Positions 28,575-40,491 of a DNA stretch of 64,000 nucleotides are shown piece after piece. The DNA comes from Owenia fusiformis. Taxonomy: Eukaryota > Annelida > Polychaeta > Sabellida > Oweniidae. The stretch's first letter is position 1, and each line of letters opens with the position of its first letter. The notes under the pieces are model-generated. The model made no database searches. It saw only the letters and a program-made list of their open reading frames with translations, and was not told where the DNA came from. The stretch spans positions 3,852,356-3,916,355 of the forward strand of contig CAIIXF020000005.1 in assembly GCA_903813345.2 (NCBI GenBank). The letters run 5' to 3'. A program made the translations under genes and the position numbers.

Positions 28575-31500
28575 CTACACTTGGCTACATAACATATTAG
28601 GAGATTCCGATTCAGTTGAAGAAGTTTCCTGAGATGAGGTTAATGAATAATTAGCTGAATCACGTCGACCAATGTTCTGTTTACCTCTCATAACAATTTT
28701 TAACTCCCTAGGGGGGTCAGGTAGTCTGTCATACATTGGATGCCTTTTGGGAACTGCCATAGAGGCATTAGCCCCAGCATAACCTAGCTTTGGGTTCGGA
28801 GATTTCCCCACTGGTACATTTCTTACAATATTTTCATAAAATCCTTCATTGTTGTTTCCTACGATATCATCTGAGTAATTACGCTTTGTGCCTCTTTTTG
28901 GTGGTAAAGCTGGGGCTTGCATTTGTTGCATCTGATTCATATTGCTTGCATACTGATGTAACAATGCAGGGTTGCCATAGTTACCATAAAGATGGTTTGT
29001 GTTTATGTTTGGATTACTTATGTTGTACTGAGCATAATTGCTACCACTACTGTTCCTTTGTGGCATTACTGTGGGGACTGTCCTTGGGAAAGATGCCCTG
29101 GCGATTGAGTTCCTCTGACTCATTGCATTATGGTTAAAATTGTCCTCTTCTTCGGGTATACATGCTCCTAAGTTTTCATCGCTATAGAAGTACTGGCCAC
29201 ATTTACTACGCAGGCTATGTCTATATTGCCTTGTTAGGGTATTCTCTGGGGTAGATGTTCCTATAAAATTGGGGGAAGTAGCTGAAAGTTCCTGACAGCT
29301 GCCCCCTGTAACCCTCCTACTTCCAGCAGCCCTTACATCAGACCCCTCTCCAGTTGTTGGAGGTCTAACACCATTAGCTACACGTTTTAATTTGGTATCA
29401 TCATCTTCGAATGTGACACGTTGGTTTGGTGCTTTATTCAGCTTGGATTGTTTTAGTCTCTGAGTTGCGTTCTGATGCAGTAATTGAGAAGATTCTGGCT
29501 GATCTGAACTATCTAATGAGTCCTCATTGGTTTCAGCTACAACTGCAATGGTGTGGTTGCTACTTTGCCTATTTGCTGCATCAGTTGCCAGGGCAACCTC
29601 CTCTGTTGCTTGTTGGGATTGGGGTTTGAGCTGTTCTCCATGGGAACCACATACCAGGTTTGTTTTTGGCTCAATGAATGCTCCATTGCTCACTTTGAAA
29701 ACCCAGTTTAGTTTCAGTGTGAATCCAAACCACATTAGAACCCAGAGCAGCATAAAGGAGACATCTGCAATCATGCAAGCAAGCATGAGACTGTCATATG
29801 TCTCTCTATACACACTAACATAGTCATAGACAAGGGGTGACTTCCCAGCAGCCATTAGCAACAACATCACCGTGGCAACGATATGGGGTAGATAACCAAG
29901 ACAACTACTTTGAACCTCATTGGCTGGTTTAACATACGCGGAGTGCACAACTGCTCGGTACTTCCTGAAATGCTCCATATAGTGAAAGTAACCATACAGA
30001 AATATAGCAATCATGGAGAAGTAGACGACTGAATTGGAGAAGAAGTAAAGCAGGGCAACGGCACTGCTTGGTAACACAGTACCAATCTCTTGATTCAGCT
30101 TCCCAGCTGTGCATGATAATTTATAAAGTACAGTAAATCCAGTATGAGATAACAGATAGATGGCAGTGTTGATGAGTAGCATAATGGAGAATATCGCACT
30201 GAAGGGTTTGTTTGTGTACCAGAAGACACTAGGGTAGCGCACAGAGAGGACCAATAGGGAGGCAACATAGTTGAACCACTCTGGGGATGGTACATTGCTG
30301 TATACAGGTGACCCTAATAGGGCTGCTCCACCAGATGTTGCATTGAGGTTAACATGGTCATTGGCACTATTGCCGAATATAAAGCCCAATTCGGAGGACC
30401 AGGCAGCATCTGCAAGTAGACAAAGCAATGCATATACTTAGCAATTTAAATTGAGGGGTAAAAATTTGACAACTTATCATTCTATTAACATTTATGCTTG
30501 GTATTTTAGAAGTGAGGCAGGGAAGCCTCAGTGTTGTTTAAAATTGGAAAATATCTAGTAATTTATCAGGTTGATTTGTATAGATGTCACCTAAGTCACT
30601 ATTTTTTGTTTTTCTATTTTCCATCATTTACTATTTTCTGATAGAGCTCTGAATCATTCACTTAAAACTGAATAAATAAAAGACTGTTATATCGAAACTG
30701 TACTTTTGATTCAGATAAATACATAATGTGCATCTTTATAGAAGCTAACAATTTAAAACAAATTAAAATATTAATATCATGGTTTGAAGCAAAATCTCCT
30801 TTCAAGATTAGATCCCTGCTCTAATTATTAAACCTATTCCTTCCTTTTACCAGGTTTTTTCCATTTCATTCACCTGGGAGGCATCCTTATATTTCACATT
30901 ATCCTCCAATGCCCTTTACAGGTAATTAGATACAAACAAATACAAAGAGATAGGCTCTACCAAAATGTGGCCACAAGAATATCAAGTTTCAAAAACAACT
31001 CTCTATTCTTGGGCAATTACTGAACTAGCTGTAAAAAGCAAGTTGTGGTCACAAGTATTCCAAAAATCTCACGTTTGAATGTTTTAAACACATTATCCAG
31101 GTTTGTGTTGTGAGTTGGTGGTTTTGGGCAAATCAGTTGGTTGTGGGAGTAAATGATAACAGGTGAATCCTGCATTCATAGTGGTGTTGATCTTGATGAA
31201 TTCCAGGACCAATGTTGAGGGAATTGTTCATTGATGAAAGCACAAAGAGACAAAGCTACCCCATCTTCATCATCTAGGTTTGAGTTAATTAAATGTGACA
31301 TCTAATGTGTCATTACTTAAAAGTGGGTTGAATGGGATAACTTTTGTAGTTCATTTTATTACTTTAATTTCAATAAATACACACAGAATGAAAAATCGCA
31401 AAGATTAATAATTACAGTGTAATTAGCATTTATGCTAGCCTTGTATCATGTCTCTGAACCCCCTCACTGCCACCCCTCATCCCCCCCCCCCCCCCCCCCC

Positions 31501-33208
31501 CCTACCTCACTACATTGTGAAGGTGAAGTGAAAAGTCAAGTAGGATGACACTGTGGCATGAGTAACACTACCTGTCATTTGTTACAGATGCTGAGCAATA
31601 ACCACCGAACACCACTTGTGGTGTTGACATTATTACTTTTATATACTGAAACTGGTATAAGTGGAACATCTTTGGTACCACTAAAAAGTGTTCCACTTTG
31701 GAGGTGTTACACTTATAAAGGTTCATTTAACATAAGTCAGTGGGTCACAGGAGTCTGAAAAGTGTTCCATCTATGGAGGTGTTCCATTTACAGAGGTGTT
31801 CTACAAACAGGTTTCATTATGTAATTTATACTGGACCTGTTTGCTAAAGATGTCAGTTTCTAAGACTTCAAGTTAATGAGCCAAATTACCATTTGCTACT
31901 ACTTTACACCTTAACAGTTTAACAAACATTTCATATTAAAATTTGGCTGTGGTCTGTAAGTTATTGACCCACTATCAATGTTTCTGTATAAATTACTCTT
32001 AGCTATATCTGGGTTTAAATTTTTGAGGTTTTTGATGGTTTCACTATCCACTTTGCTATTCTAGGTATTTAGCCACATTCATTTTCCATGGTGGGTCTGG
32101 TCAAATATCCAAGAAAGATTAATGGACCTCTCCCCTTACTATTTTAATCACTAAAAGACTCAAATTGGGCATTCAAGCTAAAATTCACTCACATTTTTAA
32201 CTAATCAAAATGAATAATTGTTTGTGAAATAGGGCACATGCAAAGGACAAATTCAACGCCTAGATCAAGTGTCCAAGAGAAAAACAGCAAAGTCAGCTCA
32301 AGTGGTCATAGAGACAAATCCCTGGACAAAAACCATGTTAAATTAACTAAACAAATATTCTCACATGTTTCATATTTCTTTTTTTACTTTGAAACTACTT
32401 AAAAATAAATTTGTATCATAAAATTGGAGACAGTGTTAAGATTTCCGAGGACGGGACACTTTACATTTCAAGAGGAACATGTGAGAGTAGCCAGGCAGTA
32501 TTTGATCTTATAAAAAGTTCATTTTATCCAACACATGGTGTATAGATTGCACTTAAATTCTTTTTCATTAAAAAATGTCTTGGAAAATTAAACATTTTTT
32601 CAATTTCATTGACCCAATTTTCTTTCATATTTGGACTTTGTGTCTTGCTTTCCTATGATTTATTTCAACAATGTATCACCTGTAAAGATTTTTATAAGGG
32701 ATCACTTGAAAAAAGGTTTGCCATATACAAACAGAGTATCATACTCACTTGGATGTTTCATCCCTTGCTTGACCTCTTCACCCTCCAGGAACACTGTTGG
32801 CACTAGCAACAGAAATGCTGACAGAATATGGAAAAATTGTGCTGGAGGCCCCATCAACTGCCACAGACACTTCAATCTACTGGGTCTGTCAGTCTCCCCA
32901 ACTCCTTGAGTTTTTTCATAGTCTCTCCCAAGTTTAACACCATCGTTCGCATAGTTTCCAATTTTCATAAGAGCGCAGCAGACAAAAAATGGCATACAAA
33001 GTACTGATAGTCCAATAAAGCCGATGTATATCCCGATTTGAATTGTTGGTTTATTGTCCCGTTGCCATGTTACTTGGTTAAAATACTGGACCCTTTGCAC
33101 TGCTCTGTATACCAGATATCCTTGCGCTCCAAGAACTAGGGCACAGTACCAAATCGACCAGAGTAAATTCAGACGGCATTTACAGCAGGTTAATTTAGAT
33201 CCAGCCAT
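28575..33208 (-). CDS. Eight-pass membrane protein resembling Tincar, 2 coding exons
   Basis: The exons are 33208-32749 (donor CCAA|GTGAGT) and 30409-28575 (acceptor CTACTTGCAG). Phases match (1 + 2) and give 764 aa. Hydrophobic spans lie near residues 14-35, 56-81, 124-141, 199-215, 224-248, 269-292, 326-342 and 359-387. Eight spans, with three in exon 1 and five in exon 2, fit the topology reported for Drosophila Tincar, which is needed in cardiac and eye development. The loop after span 3 has an Asn-rich NDHVNLNAT stretch fit for glycosylation. Residues from about 400 to the end form a polar, low-complexity cytoplasmic tail with a PALPPKR motif (SH3-ligand-like), and the last three residues are SQV (class I PDZ-ligand-like). 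An acceptor-like TATTTTCAG at 33272 implies an upstream non-coding exon. The name is from remembered family features. The gene itself is well supported. Confidence 0.8.
31481..31502. repeat. Poly-C tract of 22
   Basis: This is the longest of six homopolymer C or G runs of 10 or more in the window. The others are at 17266-17276, 26783-26794, 33873-33883 (G), 35047-35059 and 41431-41440. Such runs are unexpected in AT-rich DNA. Exact lengths may carry sequencing error. Confidence 0.9.
31555..31640. repeat. Dispersed repeat family, copy 3 of 3 (truncated)
   Basis: It shares GTCATTTGTTACAGATGC, ACCGAACACCAC and TTGTGGTGTTGACATTA with the copies at 25786 and 27738. It lies in the intron of the Tincar-like gene. 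Confidence 0.45.
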
Positions 33209-36200
33209 TTTGTCAAGTTCGAGTTTGATTCTTTACTTCAGCTTTGTTCACTTCATTTAATGGGCTTTCTCCTGAAAATACATTATTACATAAAATCAAT
33301 TATTTAAATTTTATTTAAATATATTTTTCATGACATTAAAGTACCATTACCTAAAATTACAGAATACCTAATATTTCAACTTGCATTTTTATTTAAGTAC
33401 TTCATAATATTAAAGCATATACATGTAATAGATTATGAATGCATGTGTATTTCTGGCAATATAGCAACATTGCCCATTTTGATTATGCAAGACATAAGCT
33501 ACAGGCAGATCCAACAGTATTAGAGAGCATTAACCATATAACTTCTTTGTACTACATGTGTAGTTTTTATAACCCTAACATTCAAAGCTTTTTTATGGAA
33601 TGTGAAATTTATCTGTGAATATTTATTAGAGAAAATCCTGATGACTTTTTGACAACAAAGTTCCAAATCACAATAATGACAGGGAAGATCAAATACTGTA
33701 CAGGGTGACCCAAAACCATTTAAAGATTTTTAGGTTCTGTTTGTTTTTGGGGTAACACTGTAATTCTTCTCAAAGCTAAACAGATTCTATGTACACCCCC
33801 TCCCCACTAAAATACACACCTTCTACAAACTGGGAATGGAAATACATACTGGTAAGGGAGGAGAGAGAGAGAGGGGGGGGGGGTCAGAGACTTATTGGTA
33901 GCCTAGTTTATCCTGAGGATTTCATGATTTGAAGAATCTACTGGAAATGACCACTAAGATAAACCCCCACTCCACAAATATTGCTCTTTCTCACAGTCAT
34001 TAATACTGATATAAATGTAAAAATAGAGATAAAAGTGAGTTAATGCTTAACACCCTTCACTTATTGACCCCAATATATGGCTCATATTTCCTGAGGAGTG
34101 ATCACTTCATAAGATATCTGCTGAAATAACATCATGAAAACAGGTAAATGGCTGTAACAGATAAGCAGAATTTACATTAGAAAACATTCTTATCTTCTGT
34201 TTTCCCAGACATTTATTTGTATTTTTCACTTGGCTCAATCCCACCACACATATATTCATACACGTAAATATGAATGTAAGATTCACAAAACATATCCATA
34301 CTCACAATATATATTCAAGAATCAGGGTACCACTGGCATATCTGGAGGGATTGAACTAAAAATGAATCTCGTAATTTCCAAATGTTTTATGCAACAGACT
34401 ATAATAGCATCATTGAGGTAATTCAATTAAATAGGTATGTATGTTTCAGTTAATGCCACCTGCAATCCAATATTGTTGTATTTGAAACAAGATTTCCTAA
34501 CACTACACCAAAAACTGAAAGTATCCTGTAAGCAATACCTATAGCTCCCCTACTTTCCCTACTTGAAATCACATGGCTTGCTCTAATCACTAAATGCCCA
34601 CAGACATCAAAGTGACAATATGTCTGTTTGTTATTGATCTTATATATTTTTACCAGTCTGAAATATATGGTTATGAGTTGTTTTGAATTATTCTATATAA
34701 ACTCAGTTGGCCTGTTCTTTGTGATCTTTCCTTGTAGATGACCAGAGCCTCAAAATGACAGGTTAAAACCTGGAAAATGACAGGTTAAAACAGCTGAATG
34801 ACACTTTAAAAGAACAGCTCCATTTGTCATCAGACAATTCAGGCTCAGCAGGTCATTAGAGGGTGATTAACCACTCAATTTTCTACCACTCTAAATGAAT
34901 TATCTCTTATTTTAATGACCAATAAAGGTTCTCTGTTCCTAGACATGGCCACAAATTGGAAACAAATTATAAACACCAAGATATAAACTACATACATGTA
35001 CATGTACATTGATTTACATGTAGTATTAAGGTCTAGCTACATACAGCCCCCCCCCCCCCTTGAGAGAATGTGTTGAAAGTGATAATGGGATTCATAGACT
35101 TTATCATTTAGATTCATTTCTACAAGATAATATAAATTAAACACCTATTTAATTACTTGTGTATTTGCGCTTATAACTGTACTAGTTCATTGTAAATTCT
35201 GAGCCACAGTAAATATCCTTTTATTTTAAGAGGAATAATTTAAATAAACATAAAATAAATGAAGGATTCATAGGTTTATTTGGATTATTTTCTCACCTGT
35301 CTAACACTCAATTCTGTGGTAAAGAATGTTGAAATCAATAAAATAAAGTTATGAGGAAAACTCTGTTAACAAAATGAGCAAGTTTAATTGAAGTACAGGG
35401 TGTAACTGAGCAATTCACTTCAATTTAGGCAGTTTTTATATATTTATCATGGCATTGGTATGTTCTCCCTCTTTAAGTGAACTAACATGCCACCAATAAA
35501 AATCAAATCTGATCTGCGTCTTTGATAGAGGAATAGCTTGCTATACAAATGTTTGGCTATAAACTAAATCCAATAACTATTTCAGTTGCTGTTTGATACT
35601 TTTGGAAAATTGAAATGTGATGCATCATGATTAACATCAGGGCGTCTAACTGTCCCGCAATTTGGGTATTTGTCACAGATTTGCTGAAGAAATTGAAGTC
35701 CGGCCAACTTTTTTGCATGACAGAATATGTCACGCAAATACGAATTTTACCTTTTAATTGTCAAGCAAAAATATTTCTCTAGAAGAACTTCAGAAATTAT
35801 TGCCTAGACATTAAAAAAATGAATGCCAACAAAAAGCGAACGCATTTTGTTCTGACTTTTCACGTATTTTTCGAAAGAATGTGTTCAACATTTGTAAGTC
35901 ACTCATGTTAGGTGTTCCCAAGTTGACAGGCCTGTAACATGCATTTAATTTCATCTACATTTGTAGGTTTTGTTCCTAGCATTGATACTGATTTTAAAAT
36001 GTATTTTTGTGTAAAACAACTTTGGAAAGGGATCTGTATACAAGTTGAAGTATATTGGGTATCCATACATGTATTTTTAAATAATTCAGCAAAATGTGAT
36101 TGAAAGCGCTCAAGCTCAATATATTGTACAAAAATAATTATGAAAAAATGATTTGATCCTAATATATACATCTTCCATAAGTTAATCAAAAATGACACCA

Positions 36201-38668
36201 TGGCATCTTTGGTCCCTACATGCCCTACTTAGTAGTAAAACAGTGTCCTGTTATTCAGAATCATTAATTTACATGTGACCCAGATGACTAATACAAGAAA
36301 CAAGACCCTTTAATAAATCACTTCTCCAGAGCCTCTTATTACATAAGTCCAACTGTATAACTGTATAATTTACATTAACAGCCCCATTTCACAGACATGC
36401 ACTATACAGACTCCTCAATATGGATTCACTTACACAGTGTGTTTTCCTGACTCTGTTCCATAATTAAAACAGTACAACCCAATCATTTGGTAGAACTGAT
36501 GTAATGTTCTTAATTTAACCCATCAACAAGTGAAATTAGAGATTACTCATGGAATTCAACTCAGACAATTTGACTTCATTAAAATAACATTTAGATTATT
36601 TTACAATTAAATGTGGAATTTCTGAGTCAGTCAGGATCAGATCAACCTGACTTGTATTTTCATATTTAAACTCCATTTTTCTACTCCCTAAACAACACAA
36701 TTTAAACTCTATCAAACATTGTACTTACATTATGTTTTGATATGTCAGATATATTATCTCCAAAAAGATCCTTCCCTCAGGTAAAAAATGATTTTTTCCA
36801 TATAAATACTTCAATGTTTATAAATATCCTTTCAACTACACAGACTGTAATTTGAAGAAGATGTTTAGTTCTCCACACTAAAGCTACAAGTGGTCCTTGC
36901 TTGGTGTGTTAGCTGCCTTGCCTGGCTGTGAGCTAGTGCACATCACTCTTTGTGCCTTATTTTGTGGTTAATACAGGGTGTATCAAAATATGTGTGCCTT
37001 ATTTTGAGGTTGATACAGGGTGTGTAAATTTCTCCAGTCTTATTGTTTTGGTTAACAGGGAAACTAAATCCCATTACTTTGTCATAAGAATTGGAACTTA
37101 TCAAAAATTATTTATATTGAAATGTTAATTGATGTAAATAGTGGATCAACAATAGGAATAGACCTATGATCCTAATATTTTTCCTAAACCTCTCTGTGTT
37201 TTGTTCTGCAATCTCCACCCTTTTCCCCATCTATGCCAGTGTCGCCCTGTACAAGCCATATTACAGATTGGGCAAACATGTAACAAATATTGTCAATTTG
37301 TCAAATTAAAATTGCACACCCTGTACATTCTACATAGTTTCCAGAAGAGTAGTTCCCCTTAACATGTAATTATCCAGTCATTCAAGGGTCTATCAGGTGA
37401 TAAATTGAGGTATATAAATCCATATTGAAAGTTAAAATGACAGATGGTCAAGCAATATTCCCATTAAGTAAAATGGGACATTCTCCTTGGCAGAACTTCA
37501 TCACAAATCTATACAAGGATAGAAGATTTGTTTTTGGGGCATTTTGGAAATTGAACAGGGGTTCATAGAAGGTGTCATACTGGTATGAAGGACTGTTTTT
37601 TCAGCACATTGATTTGTCATGCTCTTTGTACCAAAAGAAAACAGTTAAATAAACTACAAGAAAGTAGTGTCTTTGCTTTCTATCTAAAGCCTAACTATCA
37701 GATAGATGTCCGTGCTATCATATAATAATATATGTAGATTGATTAAGTAGCTAGCAAGGAATAAAAATTTACATCAAATAAAATAGTTGGCATAATTTAA
37801 AAATGCCCTGAATTTATTTTGTATGGGAGTCAGATATGTAGATTTGGACAGGACACAATGTAACCTAATATGGTGTGGTTTTCTTCAAGTTGACTCAAGT
37901 TTGAATCAACAAGTTAAAATATCAAAAACTGATTTGTCAAATATTTCCAAAATAAACAAAATCAGTTTACGTTTATTTTTATAACAATTGGCTATTTTCT
38001 TTGGCAATATCAAGGAGGAAATGCAACCTTTAGTTTATTCAGTGGCTTTTTGTGTCACCCATGATTTAATTTTAGATATATTTCAGTATCTTTAAAATCA
38101 AGTTTATTTAAGCCCCTGGAAAGTCAGTCAGAGTGACTTTCATCTAGATCATTAAAATAAGTTTGTATAACCAAGCATGTGTATTGTTGATCACAAGGTG
38201 ATGAAAAGCAATCTGAGGTTTTTTAGTGCACTGTTAAACCAGTCATAATGAACACCACTGTGTGGTCAGCAAAAAAGCACTATTAATTTTGAGGAGTTTA
38301 TCTATAGAAAGTCCTTTAACACATATTTGTGTGTGTTTCTGATATCTTTGAACATAGAATGTATAGTACTAAATAATGATGTATGTGAACAAATGTGGTG
38401 AGACAACAGATGCATGTTATGTTATATTTCAAACAATTAAAGTTAAAAACCATCATAATGTTGGTTAAAGCAATCTTAGTTGCATTCAGCACATGTACAA
38501 GATGTGTGCATGTACAACAGTGAACAGAATGACAATGTACTTCTTGGTCAAATTGCTGAATTAATTGAAACAATGAAATTATAGTCATGGAACCTTATGC
38601 TTTGACATCAGTGACATCAGATTGATCTAATGGTAAAAAGTATGATGTCATAGTGTATCAGAACACCC

Positions 38669-38740
38669 AGCGATCTCGGTAGAGTTGTTAGAGTCCGGCG
38701 GCGCGCCAGACTTTCTCATGTTCAAACCTGATATCGCCAG
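38669..38740 (+). mobile_element. tRNA-like head of a SINE
   Basis: A box-A-like stretch (TCTCGGTAGAGTTG, from 38674) and a box-B-like stretch (TGTTCAAACCTG) have tRNA-like spacing. The flanking AGCGAT and ATCGCC could pair as an acceptor stem. It is not a functional tRNA, since the anticodon arm is poor. A non-tRNA body (GTGCTAAGAATGAATGCCG) follows directly. The element probably extends to about 38810, but its 3' end is not clear. Confidence 0.5.
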
Positions 38741-39770
38741 TCTCAAGTGCTAAGAATGAATGCCGCTGGAGAAATGCTGTGAATGATGAATTTTTTTCCG
38801 GGTTCTAAAAATTTCCTGGTGAGAACCCTGACACCTATATTTATAAATAAGACAACTAGCCTGCAATATCACAAGTCAAAGGGTCAAGGTCATATTACAT
38901 GGGTAGCACTGGATCAAACCAACAAAGGACAAAAAAGGTTAAACTTTACCCACATTGCAGATGCATATGTAAAAATAAGACCAAAGAAAGCGTTCATATT
39001 AACTTCTCATGGGAACCTACCCTAAAGCCCAGAGCCTAGTATGGTGTTTAATATTGAAATCAACGATTGAAAAGGGTATAATAGCGACTTATAATTTAGC
39101 ATGAGGTGCCTGATGTTCTATGGTCCATCAGCTCTGGTGAATGTTGGGTTGGTGTGTACAGGTGGCCACTGCACTGAATAAAATATGAAAGGAGAAAATC
39201 ATTCTCAGCAGCTATGTGATCATTTATACATCAAGAATTCCATTATGTCTCATGCTTTAGAGGTAGTGCTATGACCTGTAGCCCCTGGAAGCAGTTTTAA
39301 TATAAACCTGCACAAAATTTACATAGGACCTTTTAAGACCTTTGAGTTACTTTCCAAAACCTGAGTAAAGATCATAACTAAAGAACAACCACATTATAAA
39401 AAGGACAGCTAACCCCTACTAACAATATGAACAATTAAAGAATTGCCTTATTCTTTTGAGCATTGACAGAATAAAAAGACATCCCTAATTTCAAATGTTT
39501 CTAATTTCAATTATTAAACGAAAGGCAATAACATTTATCATAGACTTCCTGTATTCATAAATGGGACCCCCATTTTTCTGTTCAGTCAAAAGGTCACAGA
39601 AATCCTTGAAATGAATGATGTATGGTTTTTCACAAAGAGAATATATTAAATGGAACATTTTATGTTTACAATCTCAGAGTGCTGATTAATAATATTGAGA
39701 TTTGATTGGTATTTATGGGCTGCAGAATAAACTCATGTGGTTTAGGGAAGGGAATCTTAAAACCAATGGG

Positions 39771-39872
39771 CTTGTTTGTTTGTTTGGTTACTTATTTGTT
39801 TATTTTGTTTGTTTGTTTGTTTGCTTGTTTGTTTGTTTGTTTGTTTGTTTGTTTGTTTGTTTATTTGCTTGT
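39771..39872. repeat. (TTTG)n microsatellite
   Basis: Roughly 20 TTTG units with a few ATTT and GCTT interruptions. It produces a spurious Cys-Leu-Phe-Val repeat in translation. Confidence 0.95.
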
Positions 39873-40289
39873 AAGGGATTTTTTCTTAATTTGGATCATT
39901 TAATAACCTCTAATATGGAATCTTTAGTAAGTAATAAGGACACTACTTTTTAATTCACTCCTCTTAAGAGATCCATACTGCCCACTTCAATATAACTTTT
40001 GTTTGTAAGACTGCTGAGAAGATCCACAAATTAATTAGAATTTACAATGAGTTTTAACTGTGAAAATATGCTATTGTATTCACACCAAGCACATAATGTA
40101 TGTACAAGTACCTATCCTAAACTTCATTTTTAACAATCAGACTTATAAAACCTGATTGTATAATATGTCTATTAATTCATGTTAATTACGAACCTTACTT
40201 TAATCAAACATGCAAACGAGTAATGAAATTTACACTAATAAGATATATTACTACAAACTAATGATACTTTATAAAAATAATGACATTAC

Positions 40290-40491
40290 CTTTCAACACC
40301 AAACTGTGCCAACTTGAAAACTTTATTGAGCGGGTCCAACTTCGCAACATGCAAGCTCTACACAGCGTGCGACACACAGCATGTCTAGCGTACTTTACAC
40401 CCACTGAGAGGCTGGCCCTGTATAGAAATGTCCTGGGTATAATAACGTATAATGTGTTGAAGCAGGAGTACTGTTGTGCACAGGTGCTCAC
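40290..40491 (-). other. Candidate 5' non-coding exon (minus strand)
   Basis: This block is markedly richer in G+C than its surroundings. On the minus strand it lies between an acceptor-like TTTTTAACGTTCCAG and a donor AAAG|GTAATG. It would suit a 5' UTR exon of the Tincar-like gene 7 kb downstream. The + strand is also open (80 codons) but lacks a family match. Strand and role are uncertain. Confidence 0.25.

Larger units (their letters stand above)
30410..32748 (-). other. Intron of the Tincar-like gene (2.3 kb)
   Basis: Bounded by the consensus donor and acceptor of the gene. It contains a C22 tract (31481-31502), a truncated dispersed repeat (31555-31640) and, at 31650-31810, three echoes of the word GTGTTCCA with GGAGGTGTT. 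No additional exon is needed to keep the frame. Confidence 0.6.
33272..40289. other. Upstream or first-intron region of the Tincar-like gene
   Basis: About 7 kb with no convincing coding exon. It holds G and C homopolymers, short ACAGGGTG words near 33700 and 36975-37025 (similar to worn mariner ends), a tRNA-like SINE head at 38669 and a TTTG microsatellite at 39771. If the candidate exon at 40290-40491 is real, this is a 5' intron. Confidence 0.35.

Noticed and set aside
28790-29823. Plus-strand frames opposite the Tincar-like gene
   Set aside because: They are antisense to a well-supported exon with eight membrane spans and matching splice phases.
38669-38740. Functional tRNA gene
   Set aside because: Box A and box B are present, but the anticodon arm does not fold well and a SINE-like body follows.
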